DNA from: Halarcobacter bivalviorum
GTDB lineage: Bacteria; Campylobacterota; Campylobacteria; Campylobacterales; Arcobacteraceae
Assembly (NCBI RefSeq): GCF_003346815.1
Contig: NZ_CP031217.1
Coordinates: forward strand, 2,108,001-2,172,000
Direction of reading: 5' to 3'
DNA length: 64,000 bases
Shown: one piece after another, positions 55,167 to 64,000 of the stretch
How the letters are laid out: each line of letters begins with the position of its first letter
How positions within the stretch are numbered: the first letter of the stretch is position 1
Notes under the pieces: model-generated
Seen by the model: the letters and a program-made list of their open reading frames with translations, nothing else
Databases searched by the model: none
Told to the model about the DNA's origin: nothing
Translations under genes and position numbers: made by a program

Positions 55167-56482
55167 TGTTAAAATATTTATTAGTAACACTACTATTTAT
55201 AAACCAAGGTTTTGCACTTGATTTAGAGAACTTATTAAAAAATGTAAAAACTACCTCAAATCAAGAATTAATAGCTGAACAACAAAGATTAAAAAATTTT
55301 ATTGAAAATAAAGAGGAGCAAAAAGAGCTTCTAATAAAAGTAACAAATGAATTAAAAATTGAAAATCTTGAAACTAAAAAATTAAAAAAGATTATTGAAG
55401 AGAATGAAAAAGTATTAGCTGAAAAAGAGGCTGAGTTAAATCTAAAAATTGGTGACTTAGGAGAGATGTTTGGAAGTGTTAGACAAACTTCAGCAGACTT
55501 TTTAACAAATTACCAAAGAAGTTTTACAGCATCTGAGTTTCCACAAAAAGAAGAGATTTTTACAAAATTTTCAAACTCTAAAAAACTTCCAACAATAGAA
55601 GAACTAACTCTATTTTGGCATACAATGTTAGATGAAATTATTCAAAGTGGAAAAGTATCAACTTATCAAGCAAGTGTAATCTTACAAGATGGAGAGAGAA
55701 CTCTTCAAGATGTTACTAGAATTGGTATTTTTTCTGCATTTTCAAAAGGACAATTTTTAAAATATTCAGATGATATTAACTCTTTAATTGAATTATCAAC
55801 ACAACCTCCTTCAACATTTATATCAAATGCAAAGGATTTTGAAGCAAGTAAAGCAGAGATTAAATCTGTACTTGTAGACCCTACAAGAGGTACACTATTT
55901 GAGATGCTTGGAAATAAACCAACATTTATGGATAGAATTCATCAAGGTGGGATTGTAGGATATATAATCATCTTACTAGGTGTTTTAGGTCTTCTATTTG
56001 CAGCTTATAAAATTCTATTTTTAAACCTAATTCATACAAAAATTAAAAAACAACAAAAGAACTTAGAAAACTATGATGAGACAAACTCTTTAGGAAAAAT
56101 TGCAGGGGTATTTTATAAAAATGTAAATGACTCAATCAATGATTTAGAAATCAAAATTGGGGAAGCAATTTTAAAAGAAACAAACCATATCAAAAAAGGT
56201 CAAAGCTTTGTAAAGCTTCTTGCAGCAGTAACTCCACTACTTGGATTATTAGGAACTGTTACAGGGATGATTGCAACTTTCCAAGCTATTACTTTATTTG
56301 GTACAGGTGACCCAAAACTTATGGCAGGTGGGATTTCAACTGCACTTATTACTACAGTTTTAGGTCTTGTTACAGCTATTCCTTTACTTTTTGCATACAC
56401 ATATATCTCTTCAAAAGCTGAAGCTATTGTATCTGTATTAGAAGAGCAAAGTATAGGAATGTTAGCAAAAACACTTAAATAA
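55166..56482 (+). CDS. TtpC-like ExbB-family protein with periplasmic coiled coil
   Basis: The 438-residue protein has a signal peptide (1-17), a long periplasmic coiled coil (about 20-110), a linker, and an ExbB-type domain with membrane segments (about 265-285, 355-375, 390-412) including TPLLGLLGTVTGMIATFQAI and GGISTALITTVLGLVTAIPL. This is the architecture of TtpC, the extra part of TonB2 systems. It is followed by exbB with a one-base gap. Confidence 0.92.
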   Translation: MLKYLLVTLLFINQGFALDLENLLKNVKTTSNQELIAEQQRLKNFIENKEEQKELLIKVTNELKIENLETKKLKKIIEENEKVLAEKEAELNLKIGDLGEMFGSVRQTSADFLTNYQRSFTASEFPQKEEIFTKFSNSKKLPTIEELTLFWHTMLDEIIQSGKVSTYQASVILQDGERTLQDVTRIGIFSAFSKGQFLKYSDDINSLIELSTQPPSTFISNAKDFEASKAEIKSVLVDPTRGTLFEMLGNKPTFMDRIHQGGIVGYIIILLGVLGLLFAAYKILFLNLIHTKIKKQQKNLENYDETNSLGKIAGVFYKNVNDSINDLEIKIGEAILKETNHIKKGQSFVKLLAAVTPLLGLLGTVTGMIATFQAITLFGTGDPKLMAGGISTALITTVLGLVTAIPLLFAYTYISSKAEAIVSVLEEQSIGMLAKTLK

Positions 56483-56483
56483 T

Positions 56484-57002
56484 ATGATTGATTTATATAT
56501 AGATAACTTCTTTAACTTTTTTGATAAAGGTGGTTTTGTTTTATATATCGTATTTGCAATTGCCCTATTTCTTTGGGCTTTGTTAATTGAAAGATATATC
56601 TATATTAGTTTTGAGTACAAAAAGTATGCAAAGGCTTTAAAACAAGATTTATCAAAACAACAATTCAATCAAAAGTTTAAAGAAGAGATAAAAAAGTATC
56701 TAATTGAAGACTCTAATATTAGACTAAAAACAGGTCTTAGTTTTATTAAGACCTTAATTATAGTTTGTCCTTTAGTTGGTCTTTTAGGAACTGTTACAGG
56801 GATGATTGAAGTCTTTGATGTGATGGCACTAAATGGTACAAGTAATGTTAAATCTATGGCAAATGGTGTATCAATGGCAACTATTCCAACAATGGCAGGA
56901 ATGGTTGTAGCACTTAGTGGAATTTTATTTGAAAAAAAATTAGAACTATCAATAAAGTACCATACAGATAAATTATATTTAGAAATATCAAAGGTTTTAT
57001 AA
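56484..57002 (+). CDS. exbB: ExbB proton channel protein (second set)
   Basis: The 172-residue protein has three membrane segments (about 16-36, 86-106, 128-148) and the core CPLVGLLGTVTGMIEVFDVM and MATIPTMAGMVVALSG. It is the channel of the TonB2-like motor and is distinct from the set at 13.1 kb. One-base gap to exbD. Confidence 0.94.
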   Translation: MIDLYIDNFFNFFDKGGFVLYIVFAIALFLWALLIERYIYISFEYKKYAKALKQDLSKQQFNQKFKEEIKKYLIEDSNIRLKTGLSFIKTLIIVCPLVGLLGTVTGMIEVFDVMALNGTSNVKSMANGVSMATIPTMAGMVVALSGILFEKKLELSIKYHTDKLYLEISKVL

Positions 57003-57003
57003 A

Positions 57004-57408
57004 ATGAGAAGATTTTCACAAAAAAACAATAAAGAAGAGACAGAAATAAACTTAACACCAATGCTTGATGTTGTTTTTATTATGTTAATTTTCTTTATTG
57101 TAACAACCTCTTTTGTAAAAGAAGCAGGAATAGAAGTAAATAGACCAAGTGCAAAAACTAGTCAACAAAAAACAGAAGCAAATATTTTAATTGCAATTAA
57201 AAACAATGATGAGATTTGGATTGATAAAAGAATGGTTGATATAAGAGCTGTTAGGTCTAATATAGAGAGGCTTAAAGCTTCAAATACTGAAAGCAGTGTT
57301 GTAGTTCAATCAGACAAAGATGCAAGAACTGGTGTTTTAGTAAAAGTTATGGATCAAGTAAGACTTGCAGGCATAACAAATATCTCTGTTTCAACACTAA
57401 AGAATTAA
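57004..57408 (+). CDS. exbD: ExbD proton channel protein (second set)
   Basis: The 134-residue protein has one membrane segment (about 21-39) with the essential Asp22 in NLTPMLDVVFIMLIFF and a periplasmic domain with NILIAIKNNDEIWIDK. It lies between exbB and tonB with one-base gaps on both sides. Confidence 0.95.
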   Translation: MRRFSQKNNKEETEINLTPMLDVVFIMLIFFIVTTSFVKEAGIEVNRPSAKTSQQKTEANILIAIKNNDEIWIDKRMVDIRAVRSNIERLKASNTESSVVVQSDKDARTGVLVKVMDQVRLAGITNISVSTLKN

Positions 57409-57409
57409 G

Positions 57410-58036
57410 ATGCGTATTTTAATTGCAGTAGCTGTATCTTTTATTATTTCTGTGGGAATGTTTATTTTAATGCAAAAGATGACCTCAACACAAAGTGAAG
57501 CAATAAAAAAAGAGACAAAATCAGTGGAACTAAACTTTTTAAGAGATAAAAAAGATACTGTTGTAGAAAAAAAACAAAGGGTTAAACCTAAAGAACCAGT
57601 TAAAAAAGTAGAGCCTAAAAAACTGGATATGAAAACAAATTTAAATCAAGAATTAAATAAAAATGTAAAAATAAAACCTTTAGATATTAGCCAAAACATT
57701 GATATTTCATCTATCAACTCTTTAACTGGTGCACAAATAAATATTGGCTCAAATCTTTTAGATGCAAATATGTTAACTGCACTTAAAAGAGTTAATCCAA
57801 GATATCCAAGACGAGCAAAAATCAAAAGACAAGAAGGGTTTGTTCAATTGGCTTTTAAAATTGATTCAAGTGGTTTTGTTTCTGAAGTTCAAGTTGTAGA
57901 TTCAAATCCAAAAGGCGTATTTGATGAAGAAGCTAGTAAAGCAATCAAAAAATGGCGATTTAAACCAGCAAAAGATGATATTCCTGGAAGCTTCAAAAAT
58001 GCAACAATTACATTTAATTTTAGGTTGGCAAAATGA
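57410..58036 (+). CDS. tonB: Energy transducer TonB
   Basis: The 208-residue protein has a membrane anchor (about 3-21), a short Lys/Pro/Glu linker (VKPKEPVKKVEPKK) and a TonB C-terminal domain (about 125-208; VNPRYPRRAKIKRQEGFV, ASKAIKKWRFKPA). It couples the motor to the receptors in this region. The short linker resembles TonB2. It overlaps the TPR gene by four bases. Confidence 0.95.
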   Translation: MRILIAVAVSFIISVGMFILMQKMTSTQSEAIKKETKSVELNFLRDKKDTVVEKKQRVKPKEPVKKVEPKKLDMKTNLNQELNKNVKIKPLDISQNIDISSINSLTGAQINIGSNLLDANMLTALKRVNPRYPRRAKIKRQEGFVQLAFKIDSSGFVSEVQVVDSNPKGVFDEEASKAIKKWRFKPAKDDIPGSFKNATITFNFRLAK

Positions 58037-59208
58037 TAAAAAAAATACTATTTTTAACACTTATTTGTTTTTGCACAAATATTTTTGCACAAATGCAAAT
58101 GTCAAAAGGTACATATAATAGTTTACTTAAAGCACAAAAACTTATGGAAAAAGAGGATTATAAAACAGCTAAGAGCATATTAGAAAAAATTTTTGCAAAT
58201 GACTCTAAAAATAAATATGAGAAATCTTATGCTCTTCAAACTATAAGTAATATCTATATTCAAGAGAATAAATATGAAAAAGTAGCAAAAGCTTATGAAA
58301 AAATCATAAGTTATAATGCCTTTGAAAAAGATAGCCTTGATAGAATAAAACTCTCTTTATCTAAAATCTATTTATCCCTAGAAAAATATAAGCAGAGTCT
58401 AAAACTTTCAAATGAGCTTCTTAATAGTAAAGTGATTAAAAAAGAAGAGCTTTATGAATCTTTTATTCTTGCTTTTTACTATACAAAAAAATATAAACAA
58501 AGTATTGAATACTCTAAAAAATATTTTTCACTAAAAGATAAAATTAATGAATCATGGTACAAAATTCTTTATTCCTCTTATGTTGAAATCAAAGATTATA
58601 ATGGTGCAATAAAAACTATGGAAACCATGGTTAAACTATTTAGCAAAAATGAGAGTTATTGGGTACAACTAGCTTCTTTATATCAAGAGAAAGATAGATT
58701 AAAAGATTCTCTTTCTACCCTTGAATTAGCATATAAAAATGGTATTTTAAAAAACAAAAACAATATTCTTTATTTTATAAATATCTCTTTACAAAATGGT
58801 GTATATAAAAAAGCAAATCTATTATTAGCAAAAGCAGTTAAAGATGGTCTTATTGAAGAGGATAAAAAGATATTTGAACTTCTTATTTCAACTCACATAA
58901 ATGCAAAAGATAATGAACTTGCTATTAAAAAAATCACTAATTCTAAATTTGCAAAAGAGGATAAATATAGATTGATTCTTGCAAACTTATATTTCAATAA
59001 ACAAGAGTATAAAAAAAGTATCTCTATCTTAGATGAAATAAAAGCAAAACATAAAAGTGATATCTCTGGAGAAAAAGATATTTTAAAAGCTTTATGTTTT
59101 TATGAATTAAATGATAAAACAACTTCAATCAAAATTTTAAAACAAGCTTTAAATAACCCTCACCATAAAAAAAGAGCAAAGAGTATTCTAAAAAGCCTTG
59201 AGAGTTAA
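58033..59208 (+). CDS. TPR-repeat periplasmic protein of the TonB2-like operon
   Basis: The 391-residue product has a signal peptide (1-19) and a series of TPR-like helical repeats from about 25 to the end (AQKLMEKEDYKTAKSILEKI, AKAYEKIISYNAFEKDS, QLASLYQEKDRLKDSLSTLE abridged). In Vibrio TonB2 operons a TPR protein also ends the set. It starts by ATGA overlap with tonB. Its stop is in a palindrome shared with the convergent kinase. Confidence 0.9.
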   Translation: MIKKILFLTLICFCTNIFAQMQMSKGTYNSLLKAQKLMEKEDYKTAKSILEKIFANDSKNKYEKSYALQTISNIYIQENKYEKVAKAYEKIISYNAFEKDSLDRIKLSLSKIYLSLEKYKQSLKLSNELLNSKVIKKEELYESFILAFYYTKKYKQSIEYSKKYFSLKDKINESWYKILYSSYVEIKDYNGAIKTMETMVKLFSKNESYWVQLASLYQEKDRLKDSLSTLELAYKNGILKNKNNILYFINISLQNGVYKKANLLLAKAVKDGLIEEDKKIFELLISTHINAKDNELAIKKITNSKFAKEDKYRLILANLYFNKQEYKKSISILDEIKAKHKSDISGEKDILKALCFYELNDKTTSIKILKQALNNPHHKKRAKSILKSLES

Positions 59209-59220
59209 CTCTCAAAGCTT
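59193..59220. terminator. Shared-stop bidirectional terminator (TPR / kinase)
   Basis: The perfect 18-bp palindrome TTGAGAGTTAACTCTCAA (59198-59215) is extended by AAGC/GCTT with one mismatch. Its GTTAAC centre provides the TAA stop of both convergent genes. Confidence 0.75.
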
Positions 59221-61274
59221 ATTACAAAAGTAGTACTCTCTTCTTTAGAATTTACCCTTAAATTTCCACCCATATTTTTCTCTATTATTGTTTTTGACAT
59301 ATAAAGTCCTAACCCTGTACCTTTAGAACTAAATTTTGTAGAGAAGTATGGCTCAAAAATTTTATTAATAATATCTTCTTTTATAGCTCCACCATTATTT
59401 GAGATTTCAATTATATTTTTTTTATCGTTATATACTTTGATTTTAATACAAGGCTCTTTTATTTTATTTAAAACTATTGCATCTTTTGCATTATTTAAAA
59501 TATTTATTAATACTTGTTCCAACTGGTTTTTATAAGAGTTCATTTCTATACTTTCATCAAGTTCTAACTCTATATCAATAAAATTCTCTTTCAAAGAACT
59601 ACCAATAATATTTAAAGTACTTGAAACTGCTTCACTTATTTTAAAAAGTTCTTTATTCTTATTGGGAGTAAAAAAATCTCTAAAATCATCTATTGTTTGA
59701 GAAAGATATTCTATTTGATTTTGCAGTTTTAAAGAGATTTCTTCAACTTTTTGTTTATCAAGTTCTGCATACTCATATTTATATTTTAAATCAACAGCCG
59801 TAAGGTTTAAAATATTTAAAGGTTGTCTCCATTGATGAGCTATATTTGAAAGCATCTCCCCCATTGAGGCTAATTTTGATTGTTGTATAAAAAGTTCTTG
59901 TTGCTCTTTTATCTCTGTTATATCTTTAGCAATAAGTAAAACTTTATTTTGTTTTTTAATTTTGATTAAACTGATTAACAAAGTTATATTTTTATTATCT
60001 TTTGAAAGAAATGAATACTCAAACTTTTGAGCCTCATTATTTAAACTAAGCTCAAGTTTTTCAAGAAACTCCTCACTTTTTTCTTTTAAAAATTGATTTA
60101 TCTCTTTTCTTAAAATCTCAGCTTCACTAAAACCTGTAAGTTCTAAAAAAGCTCTATTTGAAAATTCAATAATTTTTTCTTCATTTATGATTAATACCAT
60201 ATCATTAGTAGTATTAAGTATAGTTGTGAATTTTTCATTTAGTCTATTTAATTTTTTATTTAATTTTTTTGTCATACTTAAATCAAAATATAGATTTTTT
60301 AAAGCTCTTAAGATAAAAAAACTTACTAAATAAGTCAGTAGTAAAACAATTAAAATAGTAAAAAGATATTGAATATTTTGATTACTATATAACTTCTCTA
60401 AATACTCTTTTTTAGGTTGTAAAATTAAAATTGGCATATTGGCAATAGGAACATCTAACTTTTTAGAAATATACTCTTCACTTGTATAAATCTTATTTTC
60501 TAAAATTGTTTTATAATTATTAAACTCTGATTTAATATTATATTTCTCTTCTTTAAAAAGCCCCCAACTCTTTTTTGAGTCATAATGAACTAAAGTATTC
60601 CCTTCTTTATCAACTAAAATTAAATTATATAAAGTAATATCGTCAAAAGCTTTTAAAAAATCATTCATAAAAAAGTTGATAATTATAATTCCATCAAAAC
60701 TCTCATTGTTTTTTACAGGAAGAATAGCTCTTAATGTAGGTTTATAAGGCTTTTCAACTCTCCCATCTTCTATATTTAAATCTAAATTAGAAAACCAAAC
60801 CTTTTCAAGCTCTCTTTTTTTTGATTCACTAAAATAGTATCTTGAAGCTTTATTTTGTAAATTATTTGATTCATAGACTTTCCCATTTTCTTCTTTTCTT
60901 TCAACTCTTATTATCTCATTTCCAGATTTATCGATATATCTTAGTTGCATAAAATTAGAGTGAGTATTTGAAATCAATAAAAACATCTTTTTTAAATGAT
61001 TTAAATATTTTTCATCTTTATTATGTAAATACTCATTAAAAACATTTGTATTCCTTAGATTTTCTAAAACAATCATTGACTTATTTATAAAGCGTTTTAA
61101 AATCTCTTCTCTCTCATCAATTTGATTTTTTCCATTTTCAACTATAAGAATTTGAATATTATTATAAAAAAATATTTTATCTACAGCAACAAAAGCAATA
61201 AGTATAAAAATTGAATAAAAAAATAAGATTATTCTAGTTTTTTTCTCTTTGATTTTAAGAATTTTTTTTAGCAT
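59205..61274 (-). CDS. Cache-PAS histidine kinase (HQWRQPL type)
   Basis: The 689-residue protein has membrane segments at about 14-33 and 300-322 around a periplasmic dCache-type sensor (about 40-295), a PAS (about 345-455), a coiled coil and kinase core with His480 in IAHQWRQPLN, N box LINILNNAKD, ISNNGGAI and GTGLGLYMSK. It diverges from the HD-GYP protein, and the receiver of that protein may be its partner (inference). Nothing shows the ligand. Confidence 0.92.
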   Translation of the reverse strand: MLKKILKIKEKKTRIILFFYSIFILIAFVAVDKIFFYNNIQILIVENGKNQIDEREEILKRFINKSMIVLENLRNTNVFNEYLHNKDEKYLNHLKKMFLLISNTHSNFMQLRYIDKSGNEIIRVERKEENGKVYESNNLQNKASRYYFSESKKRELEKVWFSNLDLNIEDGRVEKPYKPTLRAILPVKNNESFDGIIIINFFMNDFLKAFDDITLYNLILVDKEGNTLVHYDSKKSWGLFKEEKYNIKSEFNNYKTILENKIYTSEEYISKKLDVPIANMPILILQPKKEYLEKLYSNQNIQYLFTILIVLLLTYLVSFFILRALKNLYFDLSMTKKLNKKLNRLNEKFTTILNTTNDMVLIINEEKIIEFSNRAFLELTGFSEAEILRKEINQFLKEKSEEFLEKLELSLNNEAQKFEYSFLSKDNKNITLLISLIKIKKQNKVLLIAKDITEIKEQQELFIQQSKLASMGEMLSNIAHQWRQPLNILNLTAVDLKYKYEYAELDKQKVEEISLKLQNQIEYLSQTIDDFRDFFTPNKNKELFKISEAVSSTLNIIGSSLKENFIDIELELDESIEMNSYKNQLEQVLINILNNAKDAIVLNKIKEPCIKIKVYNDKKNIIEISNNGGAIKEDIINKIFEPYFSTKFSSKGTGLGLYMSKTIIEKNMGGNLRVNSKEESTTFVISFES

Positions 61275-61444
61275 TTTTTTCTTTTAAAAATAGATTAATA
61301 GTAATACGATTGTATAAGAAAACATTTTAAAAAATTATTAATTAACTTATATTAAAGTTTTTCGGTTTCTAGGGTGTTACTTTAATAGATACTTTATTAA
61401 AAGTTCTATAAAATCTATTAATTATTTATATAGGTGTATAAAAA

Positions 61445-63244
61445 GTGATCAATAAAAAATATAATATTTCTTTACTTTATGTAGAAGATGATGAACTCAC
61501 AAGAGAAGGATTATCTTCAATTTTATCTTATCATATTGATGAGTTATATTTTGCCTCAAATGGGGAAGAAGGTTATGAACTTTATAAAAGCAAAAAACCA
61601 GATTTAGTTTTAAGTGATATTAAAATGCCTAAGTTAGACGGTATTGCAATGAGTAAAAAAATCAAACAATTCGACCCATTTGCTAGAATTATTTTATTAA
61701 CTGCTTTCAATGAGAGTGAATACTTACTTGAATCAATAAAATTAAATATTGATGCTTATATTACAAAGCCTGTTAATATAGAAGAACTTTTTGACAATAT
61801 TCAAAAAATTGCTGAAATAGTAGAACTAAAAAAAGAAAAAAATAAAATAAATAACCTACTTGATGAGTATAAAAAAACAGTAGATTTAAGTTCAATTGTT
61901 TCAAAAACAAATCCTAAAGGAATTATCACTTTTGTAAATGAACAATTTGAAAATATCTCTGGATATAAAAAAGAAGAACTTTTAGGAAAATCTCATAATA
62001 TAGTAAGACATGAAGATACATCATCTGAAGTTTTTAAAGAGATGTGGCACACAATAAAAATTGAGAAAAAACCTTGGTATGGGAAAATAAAAAATAAGAA
62101 AAAAGATGGTGGTTCTTATTATGTTAAAACAGTAATTAATCCTATTTTAGATGAAGATGGAAATATTTTAGAGTTTATTGCTGTTCGTTCTGATATTACA
62201 GAACTTGAAGAGACTAAGCTAAAACTAGAAGATGCTTATAAAGTAACTGCTGAGAAATATACCCATGCCTCTTCTTTATCAAGAATTTATGAAGATGCCT
62301 TTGACAAAAGTAGTATTATTATAAGAGTTACAAGTGATATGAAAATAAAATATGTAAATGACATGTTTTGTGAGCTTACAGGTTACTCAAAAGAGGAGTT
62401 AATTGGTGAATCTTATTGGACAATTAAACATCCAAAAACTCAAAAAAACCTTCTTGAAAAAGCCTTTATCTCGGCAAGAGAAGATGGTATTTGGAAAGGG
62501 CAATTAAAAGGGATTACAAAAGATAAAAAAGATATTCATTATATTTCTACTATTGTTAGTATAAAAGATATAAATAACAATCTAATTGAATACCTTGGAA
62601 TTAGATTAGATATTACAAAAGTAATTGCTTTACATGAAGAGTTAGAAGAGACTCAAAGAGAGATAATCTATACAATGGGTGAAATTGGAGAAACAAGGTC
62701 AAAAGAGACAGGTTTCCATGTAAAAAGAGTAGCAGAATACTCTAAACTTTTAGCTTTAAAATATGGTTTAAGTGAGAGTGAAGCAGAGACTTTAAGATTA
62801 GCAAGTCCTATGCATGATATTGGAAAAGTAGGTATTCCTGATTCTATTTTAAACAAGCCAGGAAAACTAACAATTGAAGAGTATGATAAGATGAAAGAGC
62901 ATACTCAAATAGGATATGAACTTCTTAAAAATTCAACTAGAGATATCTTAAAAGCTTCAGCTATTGTTGCTTATGAACACCATGAGAAATGGGACGGAAG
63001 TGGTTATCCTAGAGGTTTAAGTGGTGAAAATATTCATATCTTTGGAAGAATAACAGCTATTTGTGATGTTTTTGATGCTTTAGCACATGAAAGACCTTAT
63101 AAAAAAGCTTGGGAACTAGATAGAATTATTGCTCTATTTAAAGAAGAGAGAGCTAAACATTTTGACCCTACTTTAATTGATTTATTCTTAGAAAACTTAG
63201 ATGAGTTTTTAGAAATTCAAAATGCTTATGAAGGAAGATTTTAA
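61445..63244 (+). CDS. Response regulator-PAS-PAS-HD-GYP protein
   Basis: The 599-residue protein has a receiver (about 5-125; Asp58 in LVLSDIKMP), two PAS domains (about 145-258 and 275-395) and an HD-GYP domain (about 405-590) with MHDIGK, HHEKWDGSGYP and CDVFDAL, all signature residues for c-di-GMP hydrolysis. The first PAS is very like that of the EAL protein at 38.9 kb. The start is GTG; no strong ribosome-binding site is seen. A divergent kinase is 170 bases away, in a gap with TACTTTA repeated 12 bp apart. Confidence 0.93.
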   Translation: MINKKYNISLLYVEDDELTREGLSSILSYHIDELYFASNGEEGYELYKSKKPDLVLSDIKMPKLDGIAMSKKIKQFDPFARIILLTAFNESEYLLESIKLNIDAYITKPVNIEELFDNIQKIAEIVELKKEKNKINNLLDEYKKTVDLSSIVSKTNPKGIITFVNEQFENISGYKKEELLGKSHNIVRHEDTSSEVFKEMWHTIKIEKKPWYGKIKNKKKDGGSYYVKTVINPILDEDGNILEFIAVRSDITELEETKLKLEDAYKVTAEKYTHASSLSRIYEDAFDKSSIIIRVTSDMKIKYVNDMFCELTGYSKEELIGESYWTIKHPKTQKNLLEKAFISAREDGIWKGQLKGITKDKKDIHYISTIVSIKDINNNLIEYLGIRLDITKVIALHEELEETQREIIYTMGEIGETRSKETGFHVKRVAEYSKLLALKYGLSESEAETLRLASPMHDIGKVGIPDSILNKPGKLTIEEYDKMKEHTQIGYELLKNSTRDILKASAIVAYEHHEKWDGSGYPRGLSGENIHIFGRITAICDVFDALAHERPYKKAWELDRIIALFKEERAKHFDPTLIDLFLENLDEFLEIQNAYEGRF

Positions 63245-63250
63245 TTTAAT

Positions 63251-63273
63251 AAAGCTAAGAAACTCTTAGCTTT
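63251..63273. terminator. Bidirectional terminator (HD-GYP / AraC)
   Basis: The stem AAAGCTAAGA / TCTTAGCTTT (10 pairs, three-base loop) lies between two convergent genes and extends by A/T pairs. Confidence 0.8.
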
Positions 63274-64000
63274 AATAATACTTCCTTTTTTTGATTAAAT
63301 CTTTAGGAAGAACTCCATAATGCCTAAAAAAAGCAGTAGAAAAACTTTGTTGATACTTATATCCTACTAAATTTGAAACTTCTGCAATATTATATTCCCC
63401 ACTACTCAATAAAATTTTTGCTTTATCCATTCTAGTTTTTAAAACTAAAGCCCCAGGTGTTGTATCAAATAATTCTTTAAAGCCAAGCTTTAGTTTAAAC
63501 TCATTTATTGCTACTTTTTTACAAAGTTGTTCTAAAGTATAAAAAGCATCTGCTTTTTCTATTAACTCTTTTGCTTTATATAAAGCTATTCTATCTTCGT
63601 GATTTATTTTTGAACATCCACAAGTGCATAAATTATTATGTTCATTTACAATAGTAGTTAACTCTTCATATATTAATTCAAAAACTTTACTTTGTGTATA
63701 CAAATCATTTAATTCTCCCTCAAAAGGGGAATTGTATAATTCCTTTGCAAGAGAAACAACCTTATAATTTTCAAACCTTTTTTCAAAATCTGTTGAGATA
63801 TTATTCTCATAGTTACTAAATAATTCATCTCTATTCTCAATTTTATTTAAAAAGTATTTTTCTAAAAATTCATCCCTTAAAATTAGACATAAATTACTAC
63901 TTTTAGAATTCTTATCAAAATTCATAACAGAATCATATTTATTTACATATTTAGTAATTACACTATTCTTTCTCACATTTAATGCACTTTTATTACTTTT
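63272..64000 (-). CDS. AraC-family regulator, PchR-like (5' part outside window)
   Basis: The C-terminal AraC domain (last about 95 residues; LEQLCKKVAINEFKLKLGFKELF, LVGYKYQQSFSTAFFRHYG abridged) is clear. PchR-like regulators of siderophore genes are about 300 residues; here the visible frame is 234 codons from a GTG at 63976 and stays open to the window end, so the true start is probably outside. A CTCGC cysteine motif (three Cys) sits just before the DNA-binding domain. The target is unknown; siderophore receptor genes are the usual ones. Confidence 0.85.
   Translation of the reverse strand, partial: KSNKSALNVRKNSVITKYVNKYDSVMNFDKNSKSSNLCLILRDEFLEKYFLNKIENRDELFSNYENNISTDFEKRFENYKVVSLAKELYNSPFEGELNDLYTQSKVFELIYEELTTIVNEHNNLCTCGCSKINHEDRIALYKAKELIEKADAFYTLEQLCKKVAINEFKLKLGFKELFDTTPGALVLKTRMDKAKILLSSGEYNIAEVSNLVGYKYQQSFSTAFFRHYGVLPKDLIKKRKYY

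Noticed and set aside
61378-61396. TACTTTA direct repeat at 12-bp spacing before the HD-GYP gene
   Set aside because: Only two copies of an AT-rich heptamer; expected by chance at this composition.
1-64000. tRNA, rRNA, CRISPR array or prophage
   Set aside because: No cloverleaf-like sequence, no rRNA stretch, no regular repeat-spacer pattern and no phage structural genes were found.

Overview
The window comes from an AT-rich chromosome of the phylum Campylobacterota, most likely an Arcobacter-type genus. The grounds are an HsrA (HP1043-like) regulator with the family's very conserved DNA-binding half, a hemA-proS-prenyl synthase block, a peb4-fba pair, a DUF2018 protein and several histidine kinases of the HQWRQPL type. 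Species assignment is inference from these family traits.

Layout. 1-2.6 kb: end of a minus-strand yajC-secD-secF operon. 2.7-3.9 kb: lnt. 3.9-12.1 kb: eight-gene minus-strand housekeeping operon (aroK, hisD, DUF2018, ispB, hemA, proS, mscS-type channel, cca). 12.2-14.4 kb: PLP enzyme, exbB-exbD and DUF779. 14.4-18.7 kb: aldehyde dehydrogenase, divergent from a FIST-domain histidine kinase and its response regulator; the gap between them holds four TAGC elements spaced exactly 11 bp. 18.7-22.8 kb: fba-peb4, then hsrA with its own histidine kinase. 22.8-27.8 kb: CoA-binding protein, the sodium-pumping oxaloacetate decarboxylase operon oadG-oadA-oadB, and a divergent AraC regulator with three elements at 22-bp period. 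27.8-31.6 kb: DHH phosphoesterase, Rrf2 regulator, rpsO, an unknown membrane protein, moaA. 31.9-36 kb: general amino-acid ABC transporter aapJQMP. 36-42.5 kb: TVP38 protein, LysE exporter (probable CTG start), TrpD2-like protein, a response regulator-PAS-EAL protein, a small cytochrome c and serS.

42.6-59.2 kb is an iron-uptake island: ECF sigma factor, FecR and FecA-like receptor; a PepSY reductase group; a two-component system; a second siderophore receptor; a protein apparently derived from an IS1595/IS1016-type transposase; and a TonB2-like energy operon (DUF3450, TtpC-like, ExbB, ExbD, TonB, TPR). Six Fur-box-like sequences (7-1-7 pattern, 11-12 of 14 positions) precede these units, two of them identical over 22 bp. 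59.2-64 kb: Cache-PAS histidine kinase, a response regulator-PAS-PAS-HD-GYP protein, and an AraC regulator cut by the window end.

No rRNA, tRNA, CRISPR array, intact insertion sequence or prophage was seen, and no gap without a gene exceeds 300 bases (the largest is about 245 bases, before aapJ). The best candidates for something new are the transposase-derived protein inside the iron island, the phased repeats before the aldehyde dehydrogenase, and hsrA with an intact receiver and a partner kinase.
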